This document shows positions 36,381-46,915 of a stretch of DNA of 64,000 bases, piece after piece (within the stretch, counting starts at the first letter, position 1; each line of letters starts with the position of its first letter). The stretch is taken from NCBI GenBank assembly GCA_032358165.1, contig JAALGY010000039.1, positions 1,550,001 through 1,614,000 on the forward strand, given 5' to 3'. Made by a program: the position numbers and the translations under genes. The notes under the pieces are model-generated. The model worked only from the letters and a program-made list of their open reading frames with translations, made no database searches and was not told the origin of the DNA. This DNA is from Diplosphaera chodatii (taxonomy: Eukaryota; Chlorophyta; Trebouxiophyceae; Prasiolales; Stichococcaceae).

Positions 36381-38904
36381 TCAAGTGCGAAACGCCACCG
36401 ATGCAAACACTTCGCCAATGGGCCGGAAGGGCGCCGAGTCCTGGGCAACTACCTCAAACACGCGGTTCTGTGCCGCCTCCTCCACCAGCGCCTCCACGCA
36501 GATGTCTGCCACCTGCGCAGCCAGAGATGCCACACGATGAGCCATGGTAAAAATAGGTCCAAACATCCACATGGAGCAGTGCGCTGAAATGAGCCAGTGT
36601 TGCCTGACAACAGCGCTGCCTTGTAACATACTGCTGCATGACAAAGGCTCGACAGCACAATGCGGGCCAGCAACAGCGCCTCTGTCAAGCTGCTGAGGCC
36701 CTGTTGGGAAAGGCCGCCTTTGACGATTATGAAAAGACAAAGGTGCCTTCGGTCGTCAGTAGAGCCTACCTGTCTGCGCAGGATGGAGCCCGGCTGCGCC
36801 TTGGGCGGCAGCCCGAAGGTGTCTGGGCCCGCCATGATGATGCCGCCGGGCAGCTTGCCGGCGCGCGGCTCATTCTGCAGACCGCCTGCAGACGCCAACG
36901 CAACTTGAGCTGCTCGTGCTTGGCATGCCTCCTCCAGCTAAAAGGCACAGGCCAGACGCAACCTGCAACCCTGAGACTGTGCGGCAGGTGCAGCGGAATT
37001 TCCGGAAACCTGGCCGGATGATGGTGTAGTCCAGCCCAGAGCGCTGCAGGGCCTCCTCCGCGCGCTTCTTCCAGAACAGCACGCCCCACAGCAGGTTCAG
37101 CGGGAAGAAGGGCGAGTCCGTGCCCACGCTGGTCACCAGCACCACCTGAAGCAGGACGAACTTGCTAGCATTAGTGTACAATCCTGACAACAGCCCTGGT
37201 TTGCCAGCAACCGGTCTGAACCCAGGCGCCTCAGAGGCTACCGCGGCTGCCAGTACGCACTGGCTCTGTCTCATCTCATGGGGCTCACTCACAAGCCAGC
37301 GTCCTTGAAGGATGTGAACCTTGACGATACTGAGCAGCAGAGCAGCTGTTCCTCACCTTCTTGACGCCCGCTGCCTTGGCTGCCGTGATGAGGTTGACCG
37401 TGCCCTCGAAGTCCACTGTGTAGGGGCCCAGCGGGTCCAGGGCTGGCCGCGTGCCAACGGCGATGATCAGCGCGTCCCTGCAGGGCAGACAGCACCCGCG
37501 CTCACACGCCGATGCAGGGAGTCAAGCAGATAAACCATCAGGATTGCCATGACGGTTGCGGTCACAGGGCAAACTGCACACAGTTCAACTTCCAGGGAGC
37601 AGTGCCGGGAAGCCCGTGGACTCACTGGCCAGACAGCGCCTGCTCCATCCCCATGTACTGCGTCACGTTGATCTGCCGCAGCTCCACACCGCGGCTCTGT
37701 GCTGGCAGCTTCTTCGCCTGCATGCCACTAGGTCCTGAAACATCTGAGGTGCTTCCTTTCGCATGAGGCATAAAAAAGGCCTTGCAGAGACAGGCCACTC
37801 ACACCATGCTGATCTATATACAGCACAGGTTTGTACAATATGATGGAGCTCACTGCCTCATACTGGTCTCGCACAAGTGCCCGCGTCGGCACGCCTTCCC
37901 GTGCTAGCCGCTCCACCACGGCTTTGCCCACGCCGCCGGTTGCGCCCGCCACCGCCACTGCCATGCCGCTGAACCTGCAGTGGCGGCAGCAGCTCATGGG
38001 CACATACTCAGACGTTTCTGGAGCTCCTGCGGCTGCGCACATGTCGACCTGATAGGCTGGCGTGATACTGCCACGGTACCAACTAGTGCAGCTGACTGCC
38101 GCAGCTCCCCATGCCGAATCCGGGTGCAGCATACACAGCCGGCCGCATGCACTGCAACTTGTCACCTGCTCTGGTCGGGCGCGGAGTTGACCTCCTCCAC
38201 GCTGCGCTGCAGGGGCACCACCTCCGCGTCCGATGGCAGCTCCTCGTCATAGCTGGACATGGGGACGCTGCCGGGGCGCCCCCGCGGCAGCCGCGGCTGG
38301 CTGGGATCCGCGCCCTGCAGCTCCGACCTGGCCGCGCCTGCAGCAGCGTCGGCAGCATCTGAGGCGCTGACCAACTGGGTGCAAGGCTGGCCAGTCGAAG
38401 GTGGGGCGCCGGCCTGACTGCCCTTGCTGCGTCGGCTGCCGGCTGCCAACCTTGCTTTGTGACGAACACGAAGCGGTTCCCAGACTACAGTGACAAGTTT
38501 ACAAGGCAGGTTGTTCATCGTTCACGACACCTGGTGGAAAGTTGTCTGCAAAACTGTCAACTTGACCGAGTGCCCATGCACGTCGACAACGTGCATGCAC
38601 CTCCACAGCCTCAAGAAAGCTCATGGCTGCAGGCGATGATGCTTGACGTGCTTGCATCCAGCTGCAGGGATGCAAGTCTCGACAGAGCATGCTGCTGCCA
38701 TAACCGCAGGCCAGCTTGCCAAGCTGGCATGTGCACACAACTCGGCGAGGTGCACTCACAGGTCACGGTCCGCGACGCGCCGCTCTGCTGCACGAGGCTC
38801 CTGCATGCAGGGACGCTGCTGCTGAAAGGCCGGCTGCATCGCGACAGCTGCCGGGCTGGCAGTAGGAGGCCAGCGGGCACTGGTGGGGCACTCGTCGACG
38901 CCAT
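36381..38904 (-). CDS. Plastid-targeted NAD(P)-binding atypical SDR (NmrA-like)
   Basis: A Rossmann-fold protein of the atypical short-chain dehydrogenase type, the class that includes many chloroplast proteins of unknown or chaperone-like function. Exons: 38760-38904, 38166-38454, 37854-37974, 37626-37717, 37357-37477, 37010-37145, 36770-36885 and 36381-36512; 383 aa, all phases consistent. Residues 1-50 are Ser/Pro/Arg-rich without acids, as in a chloroplast transit peptide. The nucleotide-binding loop is AGATGGVG at about residues 154-161, followed by TRALVRDQ. Further family-like segments are DALIIAVGTRP, VVLVTSVGTDSP, LDYTIIRPG (the YxxxRPG-like segment common in this class) and VADICVEAL near the end. 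The classical SDR YxxxK triad is not evident, so enzymatic activity is uncertain and the substrate unknown. Confidence 0.88.
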
Positions 38905-39202
38905 GAGTTGCGGCTGATGCATGCTCATTCGACGCAACAATACCGGTGTCACGCTTATGAAGTGCTGAGTGTGTTGACAATGTCGTGCAATCGATTGACG
39001 CGACAAATGTGTTCTGCGAGACACCTCAAGCCCTGCTGTGTCGACGTGGCACTGCACCCACTGCTCATGTCGATCAGGCGCGCCCTTTCAAAAGCCCCAT
39101 ACTTCTTTTGCAGGCCACCAATCTGCAATCTCTTGCTCTGAAGCTTTCAGCTCTAACCGTGCGTGGAAGACTGTGCAGCCAACCCTCTGTGCATGCGTGT
39201 CG

Positions 39203-41011
39203 CTAGCACATTGCGCTGAGCTGCTGCAGTTGCTTTTGGAGATGCTGCAGCGACGTGACAGCTCTCCCGCCGCGCTGCCTCCCGCCCATCAGGATGGGAT
39301 GCTGCCGCTTGATAGTGCGCACGCTGCCTGCCGGCTGTGCGCCATTGCCCCGCGGCACACTGCAAGGCAACATAGCCTGCGATTCAGCATCCGTTGCACA
39401 GCGTTCCAATGTCTCCCAAGTCAGGTGCACAGGGTTTGCTCACCCCGAGCAGCGCTCGTCAAGATGCATGGCACCATTGCATCGGCACGGCGCAAACACG
39501 TGCACTTGCGCAACCTGTCTTTGCAGCATTGCATTTGGAGCATCGGGGTATGTCACACACACCAGGGGAGGTGCAGGCGTCGTGGAAGGGCGGCCCATCG
39601 CAGGCGGCTGGCGCCGAGCGGCAGACCGCGCACGGCAACTGCAGCGTTGATTCCAGCAGAATGATCAGTTTGAGTCTGCGCAGCACTTTGCGCCGCACGT
39701 TTGGTGGCCATTTGAACGATGCACTGCAGCACGCGGTGTGGCAGACACGTCCAAGCACCTGCGAGCACGTCTGTCACAGAGGTGTGGAATGGCACCTGGG
39801 GGTGGGCAGATGAGGCGCCTGTGCTGGCTGATGACATAGCCCCGCTGCTGCTGCCCGCAGCGCTGTCGGCCAGTCCCCGCAGCCAGGAGTGCGCCTGCAT
39901 CAGCGCAGCATTATAGCAGTGTTAGACCTCTCAACAGTTGTACACGGTCCCCGCACAGTTGTCAGTCAACCGTGCTGGAACCTCGTCATCAACACAGAAC
40001 CGCACCAGGCTTGCGTCGGCACTGGTGCACCTGCGCCGCTGCTGCAGGAGTTCCTGCACAGGCAGCAGGCTGTAACAGATTCCTTCATGTGCCAGACCAC
40101 ACATCTCCTACATGGTGACATCCAGTGTCAAGTTCATGCTCGGGACCTGGGACGCTGGGCATAAAAATGCCGGCTGCGCCTCTGGTGACTTCGCACCTGG
40201 CCGGGGTTACCCCCTGCCGCCTGCCGCCTCCTGCGGCTGCCTGCCAGGTGAGTCACGAGGCGCCGCGACCAGCCCCAGCACCAGGCGCCAAAGCACGCCA
40301 ACGCCTTTACCGTCGTCCAGCACTGCGTGGAGCAAATGTGAGGGTACATAGGTACGAGAGGTCTGGGTGAGCCTGTGCTGCACACATGCTGTGCCGCACA
40401 GCGATGAGCAACCCAAGCATCTGTGCAGCTGCTTGAATCCCTATTGAAGGCAGATGGTTCAACTCAGGTGCCATTGCTCCGCAGGGCGAGCATGGCATGC
40501 TGACCCTGATCATGACAAAGGCGCCAGCAATCACACCGTTTTGCAGCGCGCACCACCATCAAGGTTCCGGCGCCCTGCACCCCAGTGTGCGTGTAGTCAG
40601 CCGCGCGCCGGCATGCGCTGCTGAAGCGCGCCGCTTGCCCTGCAGCAAGTGCGCTCACACAGCCATGCAGCCCTTGGTGGCCGTCCAGCATGCCACCACG
40701 CTGCAAAGCGTGACCTGCACGATGTGTGTTCACTTGTCACAAAACCATACCCACGATGTAGCAATGGCATTCCCTCGTGTGATGCAGGAATGACTGCATA
40801 CAGCATGCTGCTGTGACGCTTTCTGATGCATGGTGACACAGAGATCATTCAGCTGACCTGGAGGGTGGCGGGCTGCTAAGGTGGACGAGGCTGTAGACCG
40901 CCCTGCTGCCGAACGGCCTGCCCGCGCCTGCAGGTGCCTCGAGCCGGCGGATCCGCCCCCCCTGTAGGCCCCGAGCCCTCGGCGAGCTGTAAACCGCGGC
41001 ATCTGCGGCAT
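39203..41011 (-). CDS. Possible gene with organelle-type N-terminus, unrecognised
   Basis: Likely exons are 40858-41011 (ATG 41009-41011; MPQMPRFTARRGLGAYRGGG, basic and Gly-rich with no acidic residues, like a mitochondrial or plastid presequence), 39808-39897 (AHSWLRGLADSAAGSSSG, ends at CAG/GTGCCA), about 39552-39631 (LPCAVCRSAPAACDGPP, Cys-rich) and about 39203-39350 (VPRGNGAQPAGSVRTIKR, then SLQHLQKQLQQLSAMC and TAG 39203-39205). Between 40200 and 40740 several frames are possible (for example VLWRLVLGLVAAPRDSPG), so the model is incomplete. No family recognised. It is divergently placed to the DHHC gene. Confidence 0.33.
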
Positions 41012-42134
41012 GCTGATGATTGCGTGCTTGTGCTTGAACCTGGAGTCATTCTAAGCTGGTCAGTTAGACTGCAGACAACTGTGACAGAGCTTGACCGTAT
41101 AAGCATAACCGGATGCGACGTTCATGACGTGCGTCTGCGGGCTGCTGCGCAGCGCATGGCACGTGACCTAACAGGCATGCAGAACGCTGCCTGTACAACA
41201 TCATGTGCGATCACGCCTAGAAACGTCTCAGCACATTGATCATACAAGATGGCAGCCTACGAGGAGGTTGAAAGCTGATCAGCCCTGACCATCATTCACG
41301 GCTAGAAGTGTACCGTGCTATCAAGGCATGTCGGTGCGCCTTGAACGTCTCTAGCGTTGCAGCTGATTGGTCATATGCGATCTGATCAGCACCTGCGGCT
41401 GTGCAGCTCTCGGAGCAACACACCATCAGATGGACAGCAGGGCACCTGTGCAACGACGAAGATGGCGACGATCGTGTGCCGCGGGTCAATCCGCCGACAC
41501 GATGTTGAAGGATGCTCGCAGGAAACGTCAGCGGGGTGCAACAACATGCAGCATCAATGTAATGGGCACCAAACTCGCTGAGGTTGGTGAGTTTCGTGCA
41601 GACAGCAGGTTGCCCTGTAGCGTCTGGCATGCAGCAGCTAACTGCTGAGCAACAGCGAGCTCATCACATCTTCACATGTCACTCTGCTTTGAGGTAGGGT
41701 GTGCTGGGCTCAGGCTGCAGGCCGTTCAGTGTACCTAGGCCGCTGTTCGCTTTGAGGCAGCTGTTGCCTCAGATCACTCTCCCGGTCATCACATTCGGTT
41801 GCCTATGCAGTCCTCTGGTAGAATCTGTGTCGTTCAGAGACCTCGTTACCAGCAAAAGGTTTGCGGAGTGAAGTCGGCGTGGCCAGTGGGCCCTCATTGC
41901 GCTGCTGTTGGCACGCTGCCACTGCTGTAAACCAGGCGCAGCGCTTCGCTCATTGCGCTGGTTGCAGACAGCCAATTGTGCTGATGTCATAAAGCAGCGC
42001 TGGTCTCTTCTCGAGCACGCCCTGCCGACTGGCCAGCTTCAAAAAAAGGTGGGTCGCGGCATCTCGCGCGCGGGATGCCGCACCGCAGCGGCAGCCACCT
42101 GCACAAGGCACGCTGACGGCCGCGGCCGGCTGCT
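41012..42134. other. Intergenic, possible divergent promoter region
   Basis: Lies between the minus-strand start at 41011 and the plus-strand DHHC start at 42135. Short open frames in several phases exist (for example 41357-41650), but none looks conserved. I found no convincing TATA box. Confidence 0.3.
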
Positions 42135-45030
42135 ATGGCGGCCTGGGACCGCGTGAACGGCATCGTGTACGGCGTCATCACGCTGCACCTGTTCATCTAC
42201 TTCGCCACGGTGTCCGGCGTGGTACGGTCATTCAGCTGAAGCGTGCATCATTGAAGCCCATGTGCACACCTGGCTGCTGGGTCGTTCTGGCTGCCCACTG
42301 CCGCTGGTGTCTCACAGCATGGAGAATTCATGTAGTGCGTCACACCTTGACGTTCATGGTCATCAACGCAGGCTTCATTGCGCACCCCTGAGGCCCATGT
42401 CAGGCCGGTCACCTGCTGCAGTCACCTGCAAAGCATGAATGTCCTCCCTCCTGTGCCGGTACAGATCATCCCGTGGCTGTCGTTCAGCGTGCCGGGCGTC
42501 TCGCACCTGCTGCTGCTCACGGGCCTGGTCGCCTGCAGCCTGGCGTGCCTCATCGTCGCCGTCATCTCAGACCCCGGCAGGTTTGCGCACAGAGCAAAGG
42601 TTTAACCCTCCCACAGCGGCACTTCATGTCCGTCTACTGGTCGATGTGTTCACAGTCTCATGTCAACGAGTCCAACACCTCGAGTCGGCTCCTGCAGCGT
42701 GCCGGAGGACTACTCGCCTGACGCCGAGGCTCAGCACCTGGTGGTGGAGGTCAAGAAGAAGGTGCCTTGCTGCCTTTGCCAGCTTCCAGCCCTCATCCAG
42801 ATTGCCGTCAGGCTGCCTTCAGCATCCTGGTGTGTCGGAGCTCTGGATGCAGCCACGGCAATTGCTCGTCATGGCACACGGCGGCAGCGGCAGCGGCAGC
42901 GGCAGCAGCAGCAGCAAAACAACTGTGCATATGGTTCACGACATGTCCCGCCAAAGCTCACACCCTAAAACTGCCTCCTGCCTGCCCCCAGAGCGGCGGG
43001 GCGCGGGTGTGCCAGAAGTGTGGGCGGGGCAAGCCGCCGCGGGCGCACCACTGCCGCGTGTGCCGCCGCTGCATCCTGCGCATGGTGGGCAGGAACCCGG
43101 ACTTGATAGCAGCAGATGTCACAGTGTCAACATGACCTGAAAACAAAGAACACGGGCTGCAGTCTCAGCTGCTGCAGCCACCGCATGCTGTGCAAGCGAC
43201 AGTCTGGCACCAGCAGCGGCGTATAAGGCCCGGCCGAAGCAAGCTTGCGAGCACTTGCAACGACTGCGGCGTGCCAGCACTCAGCGTTTGAATTCGCGCC
43301 GAGCCTCAGCAAAGGTGTTTGCTGTGTGTCAGACGCTGTCCGTTACCTGCTCATTTCAAGGTCGTCTCGCTGCCGCAGGACCACCACTGCCCGTGGCTGA
43401 ACAACTGCGTGGGGCACGGCAACTACCGCGCCTTCCTGCAGTTCCTGGGCTACGCGACCGCCGCCACCTGCCACGCGCTGGGCCTGCTCACCGCGCACGC
43501 CGTGTATGCGCTGTCGGCGGCGACCGCCAGCCGGGTGGTCAGGACCGGCATCCAGTCCAGGGTGGGCAGCCTTTCCACCGGCTCTGTGGGCCGCTTCATG
43601 AAACGAGAGTTGCTTAGCAGAATCGCTCATCTGGCTTGGCTGTCATGTCGGGCGCTGGCTTTAGGACTACTCGCATTTTAATTGCGAATGCCGCTACCAG
43701 TGAGCGTACCCGGGGCAGCATGCTCTCGTGCATATGCATCGTCAACTGTTCCAATGCCTACTCCTGCATGAGAGTGCCTGATCGACACTCGTGAGCTTGC
43801 ATGTCGGCAGGCGGTGGGGCTGGCAGCAGGCGCCCCCGGCATGGCGCCCGCCAGCTACTCCATCTCCTGGGCTGCGCTGCAGGTGAGCCCTGGATTCTGT
43901 TGAAACTCCAAGATACCGCATTCTGGCGACGTCGCAGATAGCAAGCATGCGCTGGCCTGCGCGAGCGCGCATGACTGGCTGCACTGGTAACTGTCATGTG
44001 CATGTAGACCTGCAGGTCCTTGGTCTATCTGCTGTTGCGACGCGGCAGCGTCAGTGTGCTCTGCAGCTGGGATGTTCCCAGAGGTGCTGCTGGCCAGCTT
44101 CACACCACAATGTGGAGCTGATAGTCAGCCCTCGAGGGATCACCCCACAGTCAGCCTTGCAATGTGCACATGCTGCACCCATAGGCGTGCGATCGCTGCT
44201 GCACTTCCATGGCCACCTAGGGTTCAGGCTGACGGCTCCGTCTCGTTCTGGCAGGTGTGCGCGACGGCCGCCGCGCTGCCGCTGGCGGTGGCGCTGTGCG
44301 GGCTGTGCGTGTGGAACGCCTGGCTGGTCAGCCAGAACAAAACGACCATAGAGTACCATGAGGTGGGGCTAGCTGCTTCCCAGCCTGACGCCATCCCTTC
44401 CATTGGCGAATCCCGCTCCATGCATGGCCCCATCGAGGGCAAATGTGGTGCGCTCTGCTGCGCTTCTGGTCCGGGTGGAACCAGCAGCGAGCGAGAGGAT
44501 GCATCTGCAGCTGTCCGTCGTCGGCGCAAAGCGATCCTGGCTGCTGCCCACAGTGTGCACGGCGCCGAGACCCGGTCTGCCACTATCACTGCTGCTGAGC
44601 TGGGTGCCTGCTAATAAGGCACGGCGTCATCACGGCATTGCCAGTGACTCAGCCTGCGCATCTGCTGCAGGGCATCACGGCGCAGATCCGGGCCGCGAGG
44701 GGGGGCACCGCGGCGGGGCGGCACCCCTACCACCTGGGGCCCCTGTCCAACGCCGCCGCGGTGATGGGCCCCGTGGGGCCCGCCTGGTGCCTGCCCCTGG
44801 TGAGGCCGCGTGCTCACCTGAGGCTCAAGCCAGCGCGGAGATGTGGGTTGCAACCCTGCCAGTCGGCAGGCCTAGGCAGGGCGCATGACAGGCGCGACTG
44901 CACCCATGCGGTTCGCTTTCAGAACACGGTGTTGAGGGGCTTATGTGGTGTCATGCAGATGGCGTCTGCTGACGGGACTGGCACGGCGTTCGCCACAATA
45001 TGGGACAGTGAACGCCTGGCGCCGGGGTGA
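42135..45030 (+). CDS. DHHC-type protein S-acyltransferase (palmitoyltransferase)
   Basis: Transfers palmitate to cysteines of target proteins; a polytopic membrane enzyme, usually of the Golgi, ER or plasma membrane. Exons: 42135-42221, 42465-42580, 42698-42761, 42992-43084, 43379-43561, 43811-43882, 44255-44362, 44671-44799 and 44959-45030; 307 aa. The cysteine-rich domain reads VCQKCGRGKPPRAHHCRVCR, then DHHCPWLNNCVGHGNYR (catalytic Cys124). Four membrane spans: about 9-27 and 44-62 before the DHHC domain, about 140-160 and 207-228 after it. The typical C-terminal NKTTIEYHE and HPYHLGPLSN segments (TTxE-like and following) agree with plant/algal PATs. The donor of exon 43379-43561 has an alternative at 43534. 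A TGTAA poly(A)-type signal lies at 45280-45284. Confidence 0.94.
42886..42917. repeat. GGC-AGC / AGC microsatellite in DHHC intron
   Basis: Imperfect hexamer (cggcag) run followed by AGC units, in the intron 42762-42991 of the DHHC gene. Confidence 0.6.
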
Positions 45031-45724
45031 CGCGTCCGCCGGCACCTGGCGGGGTCAATGGCGGCGTGCAGCAACTGGCTTGCGGCCGGGTCTCGTGCTG
45101 CAGGCGCTGGCCCAAGGGTACAATCGGGAGCAGGGAGGATGTGTGGGTGCACCGCAGCGGACAGCGGAAGTTAGCATGGCCCCAGATGGCCGCTTCTGTA
45201 GCTTTGGACGCTCCGTGCAAGTTGGCCGTTTGGCCCACGTCGACTGACCGGCAGCTCAGAGGGCAGAAGTTGAGGCACGTGTAATGCGAAATCCGTTGTA
45301 CATTGATTGAATCAATTGACGCGTGAAACGGCTCTGGCCACAGTGTCCTTCAATGTTTAGCCGTGTGTAGATGTGTTGTACTGATGACTAACAACACAAC
45401 AGTAGATAGTGCCGATCTATGGCTCTGGAGAATCACGCCCGCACAAATACTGTCACGTTGCCACTTGACGTTCCGACACACACTCTGGACGCATCAGCAG
45501 ACTTCGAACGCACCAGACAACGCCTTGCAGCTTGAGAGCCTGTCAGATCAGCAGACTCTCCGTCGCCTCTGATGCAGCTGTAGGCATGCACAGGGCAACC
45601 GCCTGTTGGGTGCCATGGTGTAACTCGATCAACTGCACTTGACGGCTGCGAACTCTTTATTACGCGGCAGGATTTCTGGGCAAAGTGGGAAGTTCTAGGC
45701 GTCCCCAACCTCCAGAAAGCGGCA
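45031..45724 (+). other. Intergenic with candidate poly(A) signal TGTAA at 45280-45284
   Basis: Spacer between two plus-strand genes. TGTAA, the usual chlorophyte poly(A) signal, lies 250 nt after the DHHC stop codon. The rest should include the promoter of the gene at 45725; no TATA box recognised. Confidence 0.45.
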
Positions 45725-46372
45725 ATGGCAGCGCCCGGTGTGCACATGCACCGGGTCGCGCTGGCAGCAGCCGCGCTGGTGGCTGTGCTGACGCTGCTCG
45801 GCTCAGTGTTCGGCTTCGGCTCCCTGCGGACCCAGCTGTTCAGCAGCGCAGGTACATAGCTTGCCGTCGCCAATGCATAGCCTGGCAATGCCTGCGGTCT
45901 GTCTACCTGCCTGTACACGCGCCTAGTGCACACAAACGCAGCATGTAGATATCAGTTTGCCAATGCTGACGAGAAATGTGTGTTTGTGATCGCAGGCGCG
46001 CGGTGCCCGGCGCAGCTGTCGGCGAGGCAGCGGGCGGCCTGGGAGGCGGCCGCCGGCGCGGGCCTGGCGGCGCTGGAGGCGACTGACCGGCTGCACCAGT
46101 ACCGCATCGCGTGGCCGGAGCCGGCGCCCGCTGAGGTGGTAGCGGCGTGGGATCAGCGGCAGCGGCCGCAGCAGCTACAGCCAGACGGTGCGGGCTTTAT
46201 TTTCATCTGCGCAGCTCAGCCAGGCACCAGCCCTGATTGATCTTGTACAGATTTGTTTCCCACTTACAATCTGTCGTGTCCTGGTGGCGCAGTGACAGCA
46301 CCGTACGCCGTCAGCAAGCCGCTGCTGCCGCCCGAGTTCCAGCGAGTTGCTGACGCCCTCGGGCACAACTGA
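45725..46372 (+). CDS. Small single-pass membrane protein, unrecognised
   Basis: Exons 45725-45851, 45996-46187 and 46293-46372 join in phase to give 132 aa with stop TGA 46370-46372. Residues about 10-32 (VALAAAALVAVLTLLGSVFG) form one strong hydrophobic span near the N-terminus, with two His and one Arg just before it. This gives a signal anchor or a cleaved signal. The rest is Ala/Trp-containing and helical (ARQRAAWEAAAGAGLAALEA, then HQYRIAWPEPAPAEVVAAW). Only one Cys follows the span. I know no family with this pattern. It converges with the alpha/beta-hydrolase gene on the other strand. Confidence 0.62.
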
Positions 46373-46915
46373 CTGGGGCCGCCTTCAGCATGCGGTCCTG
46401 TGACCCATCATGTACACAAGTACCCCTGCTTGCACAATGACGAGTGACGGCGCTAAAGGCGCACTGCTGGCAAGTGACTGTACCACCACTTGTCACTGTG
46501 CTGTATCATATGGCTGGGGTTGCACTGTTGCAAGAGATGGCCACATGCCATAAACTGAAACCTACAAGCAGATGCCAAGTGCAAGACATCCCAATAGAAT
46601 TGCTGATCCTAGCCAGAGTTGGTTCGTCAAACCAGTAAACAGACGCTACGTGCCAATAGAAGTGGGCCACGACCCTGGTGATGAGGCTCACGAGGGGAAA
46701 TTGCCCAAAACAAGCCTGGTTTGTCATGGTCACTACTCCAAACCGTCTGGTGATAAACCGCTGAGGCACACCATCGCATGGCATGACCCATGAATAACCC
46801 TCGGCATGTCTGCATCAGTGCCGTGTACTCTCAGCTGCTGCTGCTGTGTTTCTGGCGTGATGCCCATGCTGCTGCATTCCGCCACCTTGCTTGCTGGCAC
46901 CGCCGCTGCTGCTGC
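46373..46915. other. Convergent 3' flanks
   Basis: Lies between the stop codons of two converging genes. Open frames exist on both strands at 46506-46793 (for example FYWHVASVYWFDEP on the minus strand), but the position suggests overlapping 3' UTRs rather than a gene. Confidence 0.35.

Noticed and set aside
46506..46793. Open frames on both strands between two convergent genes
   Set aside because: They overlap each other, have no splice partners and lie where both 3' UTRs are expected.
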